Numbered from the stretch's first letter, positions 1 through 11,194 are shown. The stretch: 64,000 nt of DNA from Roseovarius confluentis (GCF_002917925.1 NZ_PPFE01000001.1:558001-622000); one strand, 5' to 3'. Made by a program: numbers and translations. The notes: generated by a model from the letters alone, not told the origin.

Positions 1-388
1 TGCCGCGATTGTCGTTCGTGGCAGCGTTGTTCAGCCAGCTTTCCGCCGTCACGTACACGCCGGAAAAGCAAAAGCCGATCAGAACGCGCCCCACGCCCCA
101 GGCCCAGGGGTTGGCGAAGGCCGGATAAAGGATCATCACAGCCGAAATCATCGAGGCCAGAGCCGCAAAGACCCGCACGTGCCCCACCCGCCGGATCATG
201 TCCGGCGCCTTGCGCGACCCGAACAGGAAGCCCAGGAAATAGCCCGACATCACCAGCGACATTTCCAGCGTGGAAAAGCCTTCCATCTGGCCGCGCACAC
301 CCAGAAGCGTGCCTTGCATGCCGTTGCCGACCTGCAAGAGCATCATGCCCAGGAGCAGGGCCCAGGCGCTGGAAAGAACGGAAAACAT
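1..388 (-). CDS. MFS transporter, N-terminal part (gene cut by window edge)
   Basis: The reading frame starts with ATG at 388 and stays open to base 1, giving about 129 residues from the N-terminus of a membrane protein. Hydrophobic helices alternate with short loops; a basic G-S-R-K loop after helix 2 is the usual MFS loop 2-3 position, and a later helix carries GVYVTAESWLN, a signature I associate with the YcaD-like branch of the major facilitator superfamily. A GGAG ribosome site lies just upstream. The rest of the protein is outside the window, so the substrate cannot be guessed. The family call is firm; the subfamily is inference. Confidence 0.8.
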   Translation of the reverse strand, partial: MFSVLSSAWALLLGMMLLQVGNGMQGTLLGVRGQMEGFSTLEMSLVMSGYFLGFLFGSRKAPDMIRRVGHVRVFAALASMISAVMILYPAFANPWAWGVGRVLIGFCFSGVYVTAESWLNNAATNDNRG

Positions 389-573
389 GCGGATGCTCCA
401 ATAACTTTGTGCCCGTCTAGCGGGGCGTTACACAACGGGTCTGCCTCAATCGCGACTCGATCCGTCGCTGATGCAGGCCTTGCCAGTGTTTTCCGGAGGT
501 TTCAACAGCGCCCGCGCCGACCGACGACGCCCCTGCGCGAAACCCCGCGCGGCGGCGCGTCCCGGCCGGGTTT

Positions 574-864
574 TCAGCTGGCGGGCGGGTCGTCGGGGTC
601 GCGCGTGCCACGGTCCGAGGCGGATCCTCCGGCCTGAGCGTCGGCAAGTGTCGCGCGTTCCAGCTCTTCCTTCGACATGCCTGTAAGCACGCGAAACACC
701 CATAGCTTGACCGGCTCGCGCTTGAGGGCAAGGTTGGCGGCAAAGACGATGGATGCACAGACAAGCCCCGCGATCACGTAGTTCAGGATCAACAGCGCCG
801 CGCTGGTAATCAACCCCACCCACATGACGCGGCTGACGAATCCCGGCACCTTGTTGAGTTTCAT
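574..864 (-). CDS. Small hypothetical membrane protein, 96 aa
   Basis: A short protein with one long hydrophobic stretch at about residues 9-46, enough for two membrane passes, followed by a soluble tail that ends in a Pro/Asp-rich segment ([11 protein letters not shown]). Its ATG overlaps the queA stop codon by 4 bases (ATGA), so it is probably translationally coupled as the last gene of an AsmA-like/queA operon. I do not recognise a family. Codon use and GC match the neighbours, so it is likely a real resident gene, not a shadow. Confidence 0.6.
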   Translation of the reverse strand: MKLNKVPGFVSRVMWVGLITSAALLILNYVIAGLVCASIVFAANLALKREPVKLWVFRVLTGMSKEELERATLADAQAGGSASDRGTRDPDDPPAS

Positions 865-1928
865 TCTGTCCTCCTCCCGTCCTGCGGCACCAGCAGAGAC
901 GAATCCCCGTAGGAGAAGAATCGATACTCATTCTGGATCGCGTAAGTGTATATATCCTTAATCCGGCCCGGCCCCATCAGGGCGCTGACCAGCATCATCA
1001 GCGTGCTTTTGGGCAGGTGGAAATTTGTCATCAGCGCATCGGTGACCTGAAACTCGAAACCGGGATAGATGAAGATATCGGTCTCGCCCCGCCAGGGCGC
1101 GATCGTCCCATTGCGGGCGGCGCTCTCGATCAGGCGCAGCGCCGTGGTACCGACGGGAATGACCCGCCCGCCCTCCGCTCTGGTGGCGGCAATTTCGGCG
1201 GCAGCGGCCTCGCTGACCTCGCCCCACTCGGCATGCATGCGGTGGGTCGTCACATCCTCGACCTTGACCGGCAAAAAGGTTCCCGCGCCGACATGCAGGG
1301 TGACTTCGGTGAACGCCACACCCTGCGCTGCCAGCCCGGCCAGAAGGTCATCGTCGAAATGCAGGCTTGCGGTGGGGGCCGCCACCGCGCCGGTCTCCTT
1401 GGCGAAGACGGTCTGATAATCGTCCCGGTCGCGGTCATCGGCGGCGCGCTTGCTGGCGATGTAGGGCGGCAACGGCATCGCGCCCGCCGCGTTCAGGGCC
1501 ACGTCGAAATCGTCGCCGGACAGGTTGAAGCGCAGCACGCCCTGCCCGTCCTCCTTGTCCAGCAGCGTCGCCTGCAACCCCGCGTCGAACCGCACGGTCT
1601 CGCCGATCCGCAGCTTCTTGAGCGGCTTGATCATGGCCTGCCAGTCACCCTCGGGCGTGGCGTCCAACAGCGTCACCTCGATCCGCGCCTCGGTGTTTCC
1701 CTGGGCACTCTCGCGCCGCCGCACTCCGGACAGCCGCGCCGGGATGACCTTGGTGTTGTTCAGGATCAACCGGTCGCCGGGCCGAAGGTACTGACCGAGG
1801 TCATAGACCCGCGCATCGGTGATCCTGTCCCCCTGCGCCACCAGCAACCGCGCCGACGGTCTCGGCCTTGCGGGCCGGGTCGCAATCAGCGCCTCGGGCA
1901 GGTCGAAATCGAAATCCGACAGCTTCAT
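861..1928 (-). CDS. queA: S-adenosylmethionine:tRNA ribosyltransferase-isomerase QueA
   Basis: QueA transfers and isomerises the ribosyl part of AdoMet onto preQ1 in tRNA, giving epoxyqueuosine at the wobble base of GUN anticodons; it is a cytosolic enzyme. The 355-residue length and the N-terminal [16 protein letters not shown], the internal [19 protein letters not shown] and the C-terminal [19 protein letters not shown] blocks are characteristic of the family. The start overlaps the stop of the upstream AsmA-like gene by 4 bases and the stop overlaps the next small gene, so three genes are read as one tightly packed unit. Confidence 0.96.
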   Translation of the reverse strand: MKLSDFDFDLPEALIATRPARPRPSARLLVAQGDRITDARVYDLGQYLRPGDRLILNNTKVIPARLSGVRRRESAQGNTEARIEVTLLDATPEGDWQAMIKPLKKLRIGETVRFDAGLQATLLDKEDGQGVLRFNLSGDDFDVALNAAGAMPLPPYIASKRAADDRDRDDYQTVFAKETGAVAAPTASLHFDDDLLAGLAAQGVAFTEVTLHVGAGTFLPVKVEDVTTHRMHAEWGEVSEAAAAEIAATRAEGGRVIPVGTTALRLIESAARNGTIAPWRGETDIFIYPGFEFQVTDALMTNFHLPKSTLMMLVSALMGPGRIKDIYTYAIQNEYRFFSYGDSSLLVPQDGRRTE

Positions 1929-4900
1929 CGGCCGTTTTCGCGATTGTCGAAGTCGCGCACGCGCGAGTTGCTCTGCGGTGCTTGCGACTGTGGCCTGCCT
2001 TCGTTCACCGGACCGCCCTGCGCGGGCCGCGTCGATTGCGGCAGGCTCGGTGCGGGACGGCGGAACAACTCGCGGAACATGCCCGGCGTGAAGGCCGACA
2101 GCGGGTTCACGCTGACCCGCGGGCTGCGGGCCGGCCCCTTGAGCGTGTAGTTGAAGCCGAACAGCCCCTCGCCCCGCCGGGTAAAGAGCCCGCCCACGGC
2201 ATTCACCACGTAGACCGGGGAAATCACGCCCTGCATGTCCATCTGCCCGCTTTCCAAGAAGTAATACCCGTCCATCGTGATGCCCATTGCCGCGCCCACC
2301 GCGCTGCTCGAATACAGGGTGACGCGATCGGGCGAAAGCTGGAACCGCGCTTCGAGCAGCTCGAAATGGATGCCGTCTCCGCCCAGCTGCTCAAGCAAGC
2401 CCACCACCGTCAGCGCGTTCAGCAGGGCCGCCATCGACGGCGCGTCCTTGAGGCGCATCGCGCCCTTGGCCGTCAGCTTGCCCTCGTAGATGCCCGGCCC
2501 CTTGCCCGGCACCAGCGTCACGTCCAGCTTGCCGTTGCGGGCACCCTTGACCAGCCCCGCCGATACCAGCACGCCTGCCGCATCTTCGGCCTGGATACGA
2601 AAGGCGCTGCGCCCACCTTGCGGGATGACCCGCCCGGTGATCTGCGCCAGGCCATTGACCCTGCCAGTGAAACTGCCATCCGCGCCGCGCGACATGTCCA
2701 GCTCGGCGCGGAAATCCGTCAGAGCGATCCCGTCCGAAATCTGCAACCGGTCCAGCGCCAGCGACACCGGACCGCCGCGCCGCGCCCGCTGCTGTCCGCC
2801 GCCGCCATCGCCGCCCAGCGAAGTCTGGCGCAGGTCCACGGAGCCGCCCAGCACGCGCACCGCCGGGGTCACGCCCGCCCCGCGCCCGACCAGTTCCACC
2901 GGGGCGCTCAGCCAGTTCCCGACCTGAACCTGCGAAAACGAGGCCCGGTCAAGCTGTCCGCTGTCGCGCAAGGTGACGGCACCTCGGGCGTTCAGCCCCG
3001 CGGCCGAAATCTCCAGCCGGTCGATAGAGGGCGGCTCCCCCAGCCGCCCCGATGCCTCCAGCCGACCAGTGCCGCCCTGCGATACCGCCCAGTCAAGCTG
3101 CGGCACGCGCAATCCGACCCCGGCCAGCGTCGAGCTTAGCCGGAACACCCCTGGCGCGCCCTTTTCAAAGTCGATCTCCATATCGGCCCGGCCCGCCCCC
3201 GTCAAGCTGCCCGGTGGCAGGCCGATGCCGAACTCCTCGGCGAACCGCTCCGACAGTTCGATCCAGCCGCGCACGGTGCTGGTGTTCGCGCCCGGGCTGA
3301 TGTCGGTCTCGAATCGACCGTCGAACGGCACCTGCCCGATGCGTCCCGCGCCCGCGACACTCAGCATGTCGTCGGCCAGCGCCACCTCCAGCGCCGATGC
3401 GGACAGCACCCGTCCGGGCACCAGCACCTCGCTGCGCACATCGCGCAGCGTGCCGGCGATGTCGAACTCCACGTCCTCGACCGTCAGCTTGTCCAGCAGG
3501 CGCAGGTCGAGCACACCCTGCAGCTCCGCCATACCGTCGGCCAATGTGACCTCGCGCCCCGCCTTGGTCAGGAACTCCAGCGGCGGCTCGTCCAGCAGCG
3601 ACAAGGCGGCGGTGATCGTGCTCCGCGTGCGCAGATTGACCTGCGCGGGCGTCCGTTTCACCGTCACGTCGGGGATGTCGAAACTGGTGCCGGTGATATC
3701 GACCCGGCCGCCCTGTGGCGCGGTCACATATCCCCCCAGCGCCGACACCACGAAACGGTTGTCCATCAGCGACGCGTGCCCATGCGCGTTCTCGATCACC
3801 GGGAAATTCTTGATGAACTGAGTGCTGAACTTCTCGAAATCGAAACCCAGGAAAAAATCCGGGCTGCGCTTGGGCAGCGAGCGCAGGGCAAGCTGAATGT
3901 TCTTCAGTTCAGCCGCGCGGACATTCTTGGTGATCCAATCGCGGGTCTTTTCCTCCAGCCGCTCGGGCCAAAGCTGCATCAGGCGGTCCGGGTCGATCCG
4001 GTCCATGTGACCGTCCAGCGTCACATCCCAGCCGTCGGGCTCGGCCCGCGCCTCGCCATTGAAACGCAGAACACCGTTCTGATCGCTGAGACTCAGTTCA
4101 CCAAGCGTCAGCACGAACGGATCCAGTTGCAGGCGCATGTCCATCCGCGCGGCATTCAGCGAGATCGCCTCGGCGTACAGGTCCATCGGGTTGGCCTCCA
4201 CCTCGTCCAGACCGACCTGCAGCAGGATTTCGCTGGGCCAGCCGTTTTCCATGCCAACCAGGTAGGCATGGCCCGTGGCGCTGGTCTTGACCCACTTGCT
4301 GTCGATGGACAGTTCGTTGAACCGAATCCTGTGCTCGGCCGGATCATAGGTGAAGTAACTGCGCACCGAAGAAAACGCGATGGGCGCGGTCGCCGCGTTC
4401 GGCTTCACCGCGCCCGCGCCGATCTGAAGCGTGGCGCTGAGCGGGCCAAGCTTGCCTTCCGCGTCCACCGACGCCCGCAACGCGCCGGAAATCGGCGCAT
4501 CTATCGCGTCGAGCCAGGCAAGCGCGGGCGACTGCCCTGCCACGTCGCGGGCCGGCATGTCCTCGAAACTCAGGCCAACCTCGGACTCGGCGTTGCCCAG
4601 TCGGCCGGTATAGTTCAACGCCAGCGTGGTGGCGTAATCCCGTGCGCCGATCAGGGCGAAATCCCCACGCAGGCGGATGTCGTCGCCTTCGCGCGTGACA
4701 TCCAGCCGGCCGCCATCGGCGGTCCAGGCCCGCTCGGTGCGCTCGTCCTCGTAGCGCAGCGAGACGTTCGTGGCCTCGATCCGCGCCAGCTTGTGAAAGG
4801 CCGGGCGGTTCAGGACGTCGTCCAGCCGTTCGGCCAGTCCGGCCACGGTCACCGGTTCCCGTTCAGCCGCAGCGGCATCACCCAGCGTCATGCCCACTTC

Positions 4901-5317
4901 GCCACTGTCATCGCGGCGAAAGGTAAGCTGCGCCCCCGACAGATGCACGGCACTTGGCTGCAACTGGCCCTGCAGTAGGGCCTGCAGATCGACCGTGCCC
5001 TGCACGTCCGACAGGCTGGCAATGGGCAGGCCGGTCTCGTCGCGCACCATCACATCCTGCAACGACAGGCGCGGCACCCAGCCTTTCTCGACCACCACGG
5101 CCATGTCGCCGAAATGCAGCGATATGCCATCGACGGCCGCGTTGACTTCGCGCGTCACGCGCTCGCGCACCCATTCCGGAGCCGACACCCGCGTGCCGAT
5201 CATCGCCATGACCGCAACGCTCAGGCCCAGGCACAGCACAAGGATCAGTCCGGCACTCCAGAGACCGAACCGTTTGAGGCGTTTGCCACGTGGTTTCTTC
5301 TGCGTTGCGTCGCTCAT
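1925..5317 (-). CDS. AsmA-like / DUF3971-type large envelope protein, 1130 aa
   Basis: A very long protein with one N-terminal membrane helix (about residues 20-43) after a basic cytoplasmic start, followed by more than 1000 periplasmic residues rich in short beta-type repeats. The layout and the C-terminal [21 protein letters not shown] style ending match the AsmA/YhdP/TamB-like bridge proteins thought to carry phospholipid between inner and outer membrane; the exact subfamily is inferred from overall pattern. It heads an operon with queA. The function in lipid transport is family knowledge, not shown by the sequence. Confidence 0.8.
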   Translation of the reverse strand: MSDATQKKPRGKRLKRFGLWSAGLILVLCLGLSVAVMAMIGTRVSAPEWVRERVTREVNAAVDGISLHFGDMAVVVEKGWVPRLSLQDVMVRDETGLPIASLSDVQGTVDLQALLQGQLQPSAVHLSGAQLTFRRDDSGEVGMTLGDAAAAEREPVTVAGLAERLDDVLNRPAFHKLARIEATNVSLRYEDERTERAWTADGGRLDVTREGDDIRLRGDFALIGARDYATTLALNYTGRLGNAESEVGLSFEDMPARDVAGQSPALAWLDAIDAPISGALRASVDAEGKLGPLSATLQIGAGAVKPNAATAPIAFSSVRSYFTYDPAEHRIRFNELSIDSKWVKTSATGHAYLVGMENGWPSEILLQVGLDEVEANPMDLYAEAISLNAARMDMRLQLDPFVLTLGELSLSDQNGVLRFNGEARAEPDGWDVTLDGHMDRIDPDRLMQLWPERLEEKTRDWITKNVRAAELKNIQLALRSLPKRSPDFFLGFDFEKFSTQFIKNFPVIENAHGHASLMDNRFVVSALGGYVTAPQGGRVDITGTSFDIPDVTVKRTPAQVNLRTRSTITAALSLLDEPPLEFLTKAGREVTLADGMAELQGVLDLRLLDKLTVEDVEFDIAGTLRDVRSEVLVPGRVLSASALEVALADDMLSVAGAGRIGQVPFDGRFETDISPGANTSTVRGWIELSERFAEEFGIGLPPGSLTGAGRADMEIDFEKGAPGVFRLSSTLAGVGLRVPQLDWAVSQGGTGRLEASGRLGEPPSIDRLEISAAGLNARGAVTLRDSGQLDRASFSQVQVGNWLSAPVELVGRGAGVTPAVRVLGGSVDLRQTSLGGDGGGGQQRARRGGPVSLALDRLQISDGIALTDFRAELDMSRGADGSFTGRVNGLAQITGRVIPQGGRSAFRIQAEDAAGVLVSAGLVKGARNGKLDVTLVPGKGPGIYEGKLTAKGAMRLKDAPSMAALLNALTVVGLLEQLGGDGIHFELLEARFQLSPDRVTLYSSSAVGAAMGITMDGYYFLESGQMDMQGVISPVYVVNAVGGLFTRRGEGLFGFNYTLKGPARSPRVSVNPLSAFTPGMFRELFRRPAPSLPQSTRPAQGGPVNEGRPQSQAPQSNSRVRDFDNRENGR

Positions 5318-5423
5318 TTTCCCGTTGCCGCGCGTTGACCGCGCTTTTGCCTGCTCCCACGTCTTTATTCTTGCCGCTCACGCGTTAATTTGAAACTCAC
5401 TTTTTACTCATTGGAGAATCCGC

Positions 5424-5881
<458 letters not shown>

Positions 5882-5885
<4 letters not shown>

Positions 5886-6706
5886 CATCCCAAAGCCTTG
5901 CCGCAATGGCCGTCGAGGTGCTGTCCACCGCCGACGGGCGCGAAAAGACCGCGCTGTCGCGACGCCATGCTGAAACCTGGTTCGCCGCCCGCGCGGCCGG
6001 ACAGGATTTGCCGGTGGGTCACGCCACGCCGCCGCCAAGGCCCGCGCGTCCCGACTTGCCCCGCCTGCTGGACCCGCGCGACGTGCCGCGCCGCCGCCCG
6101 GGCACCGCGCCTGGCCGGCTGGCGATTCTTCACGCGGTGGCCCATATCGAACTCAATGCCGTCGACCTGCACTGGGACATCGTCGCGCGCTTCACCGACA
6201 CGAAGATGCCGCTCGGGTTCTACGACGACTGGGTCAAATCGGCTGACGAGGAATCCAAGCATTTCAACCTGGTATGTGACTGCCTGGAGGCGAAGGGCAG
6301 CCACTACGGCGCACTCGACGCCCATGCCGGCATGTGGCGCGCCGCCGAGGATACTGCAGAGGATGTCATGGGCCGCCTCGCCGTCGTGCCCATGGTGCTC
6401 GAGGCGCGCGGTCTCGACGTGACGCCGGGCATGATCGACCTGTTCGAGACCGCCGGCGAGGACCGGACGGTCGAGGCGCTGAAGGTGATCTACGCCGAGG
6501 AAGTGGGGCACGTCGCCTATGGCTCCAAGTGGTTTCACTTCCTCTGCGGCCGGCACGAGATGGACCCCAAGGACGCCTTCCACGACCTTGTCCGCCGCTA
6601 TTTCCACGGGGGCCTGAAGCCGCCCTTCAACGAGGAAAAACGCGCCGAAGCGGGCCTTCCCCCCGACTTTTACTGGCCCTTGGCAGAGCGCAAAACCGGG
6701 GCTTGA
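5882..6706 (+). CDS. Ferritin-like DUF455 protein
   Basis: A 274-residue protein of the ferritin-like superfamily. Metal-ligand type motifs are visible in order: HIELNAVDLHWDI, DEESKHF and EEVGHVAYG, the spaced E/H pairs expected of a diiron four-helix bundle. The function of the family is not established. I chose TTG at 5882, whose bases overlap the TGA of bcp, because residues SLAAMAVEVLSTADGR just after it look like the conserved N-terminus; ATG at 5906 is the alternative. The TTGA overlap suggests coupling with the peroxiredoxin, consistent with a role linked to oxidative stress, though that is inference. Confidence 0.82.
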
Positions 6707-6944
6707 TAGCGCATTCATGCCATCAAGCCCTTAAGAATCGGCAATTTTCTGCCAATTCCGGGCCAAATCGCCGATCGGCCCGCGATGGGTGGTCAAAATC
6801 CTTGCCCAATAGTGAAGGCCTGTGTACCCAACCCCGGACGATGCCACCGGACCATCCGGCCTAGAATGGACACTGTCGCACCCCAGAACGTGGCACAGGT
6901 TTGAGCATCGACATTGGGAGAGGTTGAAAGGGACGGACTCAATC

Positions 6945-8267
6945 TTGCGCAGACGATTATTGATCAAGCTGAACCACATCCTGGAAAAACACTTTCCGGA
7001 ACGCCGCGTTTTCCTGCGGTCCGACACAGACACCCGCTTCATCCGGCTGCGGCCCGCGACACAGCTTATCGCCTTCACCGGCGCCTCGGCCATCGTGGCT
7101 TGGGCGATCATCGCCACCGCCGTTTTGGTGATGGACTCGATCGGATCGGGCAATTTCCGCGAGCAGGCCAAGCGCGACCAGCGCACCTACGAGGCCCGGC
7201 TGAACGCGCTGGAAGACGAACGCGACAAGCGCGCCGACGAGGCGCTGGCGGCCCAGAACCGCTTCAACTCGGCGCTGGAACAGATTTCGGTGATGCAGAC
7301 CGAACTCCTGACCTCCGAAACCCGCCGGCGCGAGCTTGAGACCGGGATCGAGGTGATCCAGTCGACCCTGCGCCGCACCATGAAAGACCGCGACAGCGCC
7401 CGCAACGAGGCCGCACAGCTTGCCGAAGCAATCGACAATTCCGGCGACACGCCCCTGCCCGGCCAGTCGGGCAGCGCGGACGAGGACCCGATGGTAGAGT
7501 TCCTGTCGTCCCAGCTTGCCGCCACCGCGCAAGAGCGCGACCAGGTCACCGCCGACGCGCAGGATGCGCTGTTGCGGGCCGACGAGATGGCGACCCAGAT
7601 CCAGCTGATGCAGGATCAGAACGACCAGATTTTCCGCCAGCTGGAAGAGGCTATGACGATTTCGGTCGAGCCGCTGGACAAGATGTTCACCGCCGCCGGC
7701 ATGAACCCCGATCGGCTCCTGGACACCGTGCGCTCGGGATATTCCGGCCAGGGCGGCCCGCTGATGCCGCTCAACTTCTCGACCCGGGGCGAAGACCCTT
7801 CGGCTGATACCCGCCGCGCCAACGGCATCCTTCAGGGCATGGACAAGCTGAACCTGTATCGCATCGCCGCCCAGAAGGCGCCCTTCGCGATGCCGGTCAG
7901 GTCGTCCTTCCGCTTCACGTCTGGCTTCGGCATGCGCTGGGGCCGGATGCATTCCGGCACCGATTTCGCCGCGCCGCATGGTACGCCGATCTTTTCCACC
8001 GCCGATGGCGTGGTCGTTCACGCCGGCTGGCAGTCGGGATATGGCCGCCTTGTGAAGATCCAGCACGAGTTCGGAATCGAGACGCGCTACGCCCACATGT
8101 CCAAGCTGCACGTGCGGAAGGGCCAAAGGGTCTCGCGCGGGGATCGAATTGGTGATATGGGGAGCACTGGACGTTCCACCGGCACCCATCTACACTACGA
8201 GGTCCGTGTCGGCGGCAAGGCCGTCAACCCCATGATCTACATCAAGGCTGCAAGAGATGTTTTCTAA
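6945..8267 (+). CDS. M23 (LytM) family metallopeptidase, membrane anchored
   Basis: A 440-residue murein endopeptidase. It has one N-terminal membrane helix (about residues 37-61), a long coiled coil rich in Glu, Gln, Arg and Ala, and a C-terminal LytM domain with intact zinc and catalytic residues: MHSGTDFAAP (HxxxD), YAHMSK and HLHYEV. It should cut peptide cross-links in periplasmic peptidoglycan. I use TTG at 6945 because AAAGGGACGG lies at a good distance; the open frame runs further upstream to 6822 but without a ribosome site. Its last 11 bases overlap the bactofilin gene, a common pairing for shape control. Confidence 0.9.
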   Translation: MRRRLLIKLNHILEKHFPERRVFLRSDTDTRFIRLRPATQLIAFTGASAIVAWAIIATAVLVMDSIGSGNFREQAKRDQRTYEARLNALEDERDKRADEALAAQNRFNSALEQISVMQTELLTSETRRRELETGIEVIQSTLRRTMKDRDSARNEAAQLAEAIDNSGDTPLPGQSGSADEDPMVEFLSSQLAATAQERDQVTADAQDALLRADEMATQIQLMQDQNDQIFRQLEEAMTISVEPLDKMFTAAGMNPDRLLDTVRSGYSGQGGPLMPLNFSTRGEDPSADTRRANGILQGMDKLNLYRIAAQKAPFAMPVRSSFRFTSGFGMRWGRMHSGTDFAAPHGTPIFSTADGVVVHAGWQSGYGRLVKIQHEFGIETRYAHMSKLHVRKGQRVSRGDRIGDMGSTGRSTGTHLHYEVRVGGKAVNPMIYIKAARDVF

Positions 8268-8799
8268 GAGCAAAATCAACGACCCCGCGCCAAAGCCGGA
8301 TTCTGCGGCCAAACCCGCCGCGCCGGCCGAACCGCGCAAGGACACCACCGAGAAACCCAGCAGTGGCGAGTTCAAGGCCGCGGCCCCCAAAGCCAAGCCT
8401 CCCGCCTCGGTCCTGTCGCCCGATCTTCACGTCACCGGAAACCTCAAGACCACCGGCGACGTTCAAGTCGAAGGCACTGTCGAGGGCGACATTCGCGCCC
8501 ACCTGCTGACCATCGGCGAAAGCGCCACGATCAAGGGCGAAATCATCGCCGATGACGTCGTGATCAATGGCCGCATCGTCGGCCGTGTGCGTGGCCTGAA
8601 AGTGCGCCTGACCTCGACCGCCCGCGTCGAAGGCGACATCATCCACAAAACCATCGCCATCGAATCCGGCGCCCATTTCGAGGGTTCGGTGCAACGCCAG
8701 GACGACCCGCTCAACGCCGGCGGAAAGAAACAAGCCGCCCCGGCCCAGCAAGCGGCCTCGCCGGCGCCTGCCCCCGCGAACGAACCGGCCAAGAGCTGA
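8257..8799 (+). CDS. Bactofilin (polymer-forming cytoskeletal protein)
   Basis: A 180-residue protein with a disordered Pro/Lys/Ala-rich N-terminus (about 1-50), a central bactofilin beta-helix (about 51-150) with regular G-x-(V/I)-x-G-(D/E)-I repeats such as GTVEGDIRA and GRIVGRVRG, and a disordered Ala/Pro tail. Bactofilins polymerise without nucleotide and act as scaffolds for cell-wall enzymes at the inner membrane. Overlap with the upstream M23 peptidase gene fits the known functional link between the two. A strong terminator follows the stop codon. Confidence 0.93.
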   Translation: MFSKSKINDPAPKPDSAAKPAAPAEPRKDTTEKPSSGEFKAAAPKAKPPASVLSPDLHVTGNLKTTGDVQVEGTVEGDIRAHLLTIGESATIKGEIIADDVVINGRIVGRVRGLKVRLTSTARVEGDIIHKTIAIESGAHFEGSVQRQDDPLNAGGKKQAAPAQQAASPAPAPANEPAKS

Positions 8800-8820
8800 T
8801 CGCGATGCGCACCCAATAGA

Positions 8821-8853
8821 AAGGCGCCCGGGGGCATCCCGCGGCGCCTTTTT
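8821..8853 (+). terminator. Rho-independent terminator after bactofilin
   Basis: AAGGCGCC at 8821-8828 pairs with GGCGCCTT at 8843-8850 across a 14-base loop, and the run of five T at 8849-8853 follows. This is a textbook intrinsic terminator closing the peptidase-bactofilin operon. Confidence 0.9.
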
Positions 8854-8937
8854 CATTGGCCACTCAATGTCTGCTACGCGGACGAAGCGGATATCTGATT
8901 GATCCTTGCCTCTAATGAAATGAAAGTTCTTCCGCCC

Positions 8938-9426
8938 TTAGAACCGTTTCATTACAAAGTGGCATGGTACCCCTGATCTTGAGTTGATATAGGTGCCTGA
9001 CAGTTTCGCGCCGTCTTCCACGACCATACCATTGTAAACCGCAATGAAGGTCGCGTCCGCACGCTCCATGAACTCAAACTTTCCATCCAATGCTTTCCCT
9101 GCGATTATCTCGCTCGAGCGTCCCTTCGCCCCAAAGCTTATCCCAACCGAAAACCCCTGAAGTGCCCCGCCAGGGTATTGGCGTATGTGGTAGATGTAGC
9201 GACCGGACCAAGCAGGGCAACTTATCGCATGGTACCACTTCCCTGAAATCCGATTATTCGATGCGATGCTTTGGCCCGTCGGAGTTTTGAATGTGGCGTA
9301 CATTGCGCCGTCTTGAGAGACGTGCTGTTCTCTTGCCTGATCTCGTTCTGATCGCTTTCCAAAACTATCAGCTTGCTGCGCAAGCATGGCCACGAAGAAA
9401 GCAAGAACGAATTTTGTTTTCCGCAT
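8938..9426 (-). CDS. Hypothetical secreted protein, 162 aa (accessory)
   Basis: The first 20 or so residues (MRKTKFVLAFFVAMLAQQAD) form a Sec signal peptide; the mature part has two cysteines, one in ISCPAW and one near the end in VPCHF, which could make a disulfide. The body is rich in Gly, Ser and aromatic residues and looks beta-rich. I do not recognise a family. An AAGGAT ribosome site precedes the ATG. Base composition is visibly richer in A and T than both neighbours, and a palindromic repeat lies just upstream, so recent acquisition is likely. It stands alone between two opposite-strand genes. Confidence 0.6.
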   Translation of the reverse strand: MRKTKFVLAFFVAMLAQQADSFGKRSERDQAREQHVSQDGAMYATFKTPTGQSIASNNRISGKWYHAISCPAWSGRYIYHIRQYPGGALQGFSVGISFGAKGRSSEIIAGKALDGKFEFMERADATFIAVYNGMVVEDGAKLSGTYINSRSGVPCHFVMKRF

Positions 9427-9881
9427 TCATACCATCCTTGGACCAGTTCATATCACAAACGAAGACTGTAGACGACGAAACTGGCCGTGTAGGGGGTAGA
9501 AACGGGCTCGCACCCGACTTCGCCGCGCCCGCCACGCATCACCCACTGCTGCAATTCCGAAATTTCTAAAGCGTTTCGCCTTTCGCTGATGGATCAGGGT
9601 AAAGGCGAAAGGCTTTAGGTATTGCTTGACACTTAGCCCCCGATCCCCCATCTGTCGCTCATCGCTGCGATTGCGCGTGAGCCGGGTGAACCGCCCGAAC
9701 CAGCAACCAGCCTGATTTTCCAGTTCCCCCATCACGCAGGGTTTCTGATGCGGCGCCAGATGGCGCGGGATCCGCCCGCTCCTTCTTAAAGTGTCCGCGC
9801 AACCCTTGCGCCCGCGCATCCCGTGCGGGCCATGTCTCTTGGTCACCGGCACGACGCCGCGTGGCCCGCAAAGGATACGAC
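9427..9881. other. Non-coding stretch with an 18-bp inverted repeat
   Basis: No convincing gene is present on either strand. The stretch holds the AT-richer tail of the accessory patch, a near-perfect inverted repeat at 9566-9618 and a TTGACA hexamer at 9626-9631 pointing right without a clear -10 at 17 bases. It could provide a long 5' leader for the downstream helicase gene; cold-inducible DEAD-box genes often have such leaders, but nothing here proves it. Confidence 0.5.
9566..9618. repeat. 18-bp imperfect inverted repeat, 17-nt loop
   Basis: CTAAAGCGTTTCGCCTTT at 9566-9583 is matched by AAAGGCGAAAGGCTTTAG at 9601-9618 with one mismatch in 18. The arms are too long to be chance in non-coding DNA. 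It is not followed by a T run, so it is not a simple terminator. I associate similar GCGTTTCGCC palindromes with dispersed repeats in roseobacter genomes, from memory only. Confidence 0.8.
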
Positions 9882-11162
9882 TTGTACGATTTCGACATGC
9901 TGGGCCTCGCGCCCGAACTCAACACCGCCCTGAAGACCGCCGGCCTGACAGAGCCGACGCCCATCCAGAACAAGGCCATTCCCCTGGCCCTCGAAGGCCA
10001 CGACGTCATGGGCCTCGCCCAGACCGGCACCGGCAAGACGCTGGCGTTCGGCCTGCCGCTCATCCAGCACCTGCTCGATGCGCCCGGCAAACCGGCCGAG
10101 AAGACCGTCAAGGCCCTCATCCTCGCCCCGACGCGCGAGCTGGTGAACCAGATCGCCGAGTCGCTGCGCGGTCTCACGAAAGGCACCAAGCTGCGCGTCG
10201 TCACCGTCGTCGGCGGTCAGTCCATCGGCAAGCAGATCAGCCTTCTGTCGCGCGGCACCGACATCCTCGTCGCCACGCCGGGCCGCCTTATCGACCTGAT
10301 GGAGCGCCGCGCGCTCGACCTGTCCACCGCGCGTCACCTCGTGCTGGACGAGGCCGACCAGATGCTCGACATGGGCTTCATCCACGCCCTGCGCAAGATC
10401 GCGCCGCATCTCGGCAGCCCGCGCCAGACCATGCTGTTCTCGGCCACCATGCCCAAGCAGATGGAGGAGATCTCCGCCGCCTACCTGACCAACCCCCGCC
10501 GGGTGCAGGTCTCGCCCCCGGGCAAGGCCGCCGACAAGATCACCCAGTCGGTGCACCACGTGGCCAAGAACGACAAGTCCGCCAAGCTGCGTGAACTCCT
10601 GGCCGACGACCCGCATGCCCTGACCCTCGTCTTCTCGCGTACCAAGCACGGCGCGGAACGGCTGATGAAGGGGCTGGTGTCCGACGGCTTCAACGCCGCC
10701 TCGATCCACGGCAACAAGAGCCAGGGCCAGCGCGACCGCGCGCTCAAGGCCTTCCGCGACGGCACCACCAACATCCTCGTGGCGACCGACGTGGCCGCAC
10801 GCGGCATCGACATTCCGGGCGTCGCCTACGTGGTCAACTACGACCTGCCCGAAGTGGCCGACAATTACGTCCACCGCATCGGCCGCACAGCGCGGGCGGG
10901 CCGCGAAGGCGAGGCCATTTCGCTCTGCGCGCCCGAAGAAGCGGACCTGTTGCGCGACATCGAGAAGGTGATGAAGATCACCGTTCCCGTCGCCAGCGGC
11001 ACAGCGCCTGCTTTCGAGCCGGGCCGCGGCCCAAAGAAACGCGGCAACGGGTCCAACCGTCGTCGTGGCGGCAAGCCCGCCCAGGGTGGCGGCCAAGGTC
11101 AGGCCCCCTCTTCGGCGCAAAAACCCCGCCGCCAGCGCCGCCGCAACCGCGCGGCGGCGTAA
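9882..11162 (+). CDS. DEAD-box RNA helicase, RhlE-like
   Basis: ATP-dependent RNA helicase of 426 residues, probably in ribosome assembly or RNA decay. Motifs in order: Q motif around FDMLGLAPEL...PTPIQ (residues 4-29), AQTGTGKT (46-53), PTRELVNQ, DEAD in VLDEADQMLDMGF, SATMP, ATDVAARGIDIP and HRIGRTARAG. The C-terminus is a basic, Gly/Arg/Gln-rich tail typical for RNA contact. I prefer TTG at 9882, which has AAAGGA six bases upstream; GTG at 9861 is the longer option. A second, different DEAD-box gene lies at 56691. Confidence 0.93.
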   Translation: MYDFDMLGLAPELNTALKTAGLTEPTPIQNKAIPLALEGHDVMGLAQTGTGKTLAFGLPLIQHLLDAPGKPAEKTVKALILAPTRELVNQIAESLRGLTKGTKLRVVTVVGGQSIGKQISLLSRGTDILVATPGRLIDLMERRALDLSTARHLVLDEADQMLDMGFIHALRKIAPHLGSPRQTMLFSATMPKQMEEISAAYLTNPRRVQVSPPGKAADKITQSVHHVAKNDKSAKLRELLADDPHALTLVFSRTKHGAERLMKGLVSDGFNAASIHGNKSQGQRDRALKAFRDGTTNILVATDVAARGIDIPGVAYVVNYDLPEVADNYVHRIGRTARAGREGEAISLCAPEEADLLRDIEKVMKITVPVASGTAPAFEPGRGPKKRGNGSNRRRGGKPAQGGGQGQAPSSAQKPRRQRRRNRAAA

Positions 11163-11174
11163 GTCAAATGATGG

Positions 11175-11194
11175 GCCGGGCCACTGCCCGGCCT
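11175..11194 (+). terminator. Hairpin terminator after the DEAD-box gene
   Basis: GGCCGGGC at 11175-11182 and GCCCGGCC at 11187-11194 form a perfect 8-bp stem with a 4-base loop, 12 bases after the helicase stop. The following TATCTCATTCC is only moderately T-rich, so termination strength is uncertain. Confidence 0.65.
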
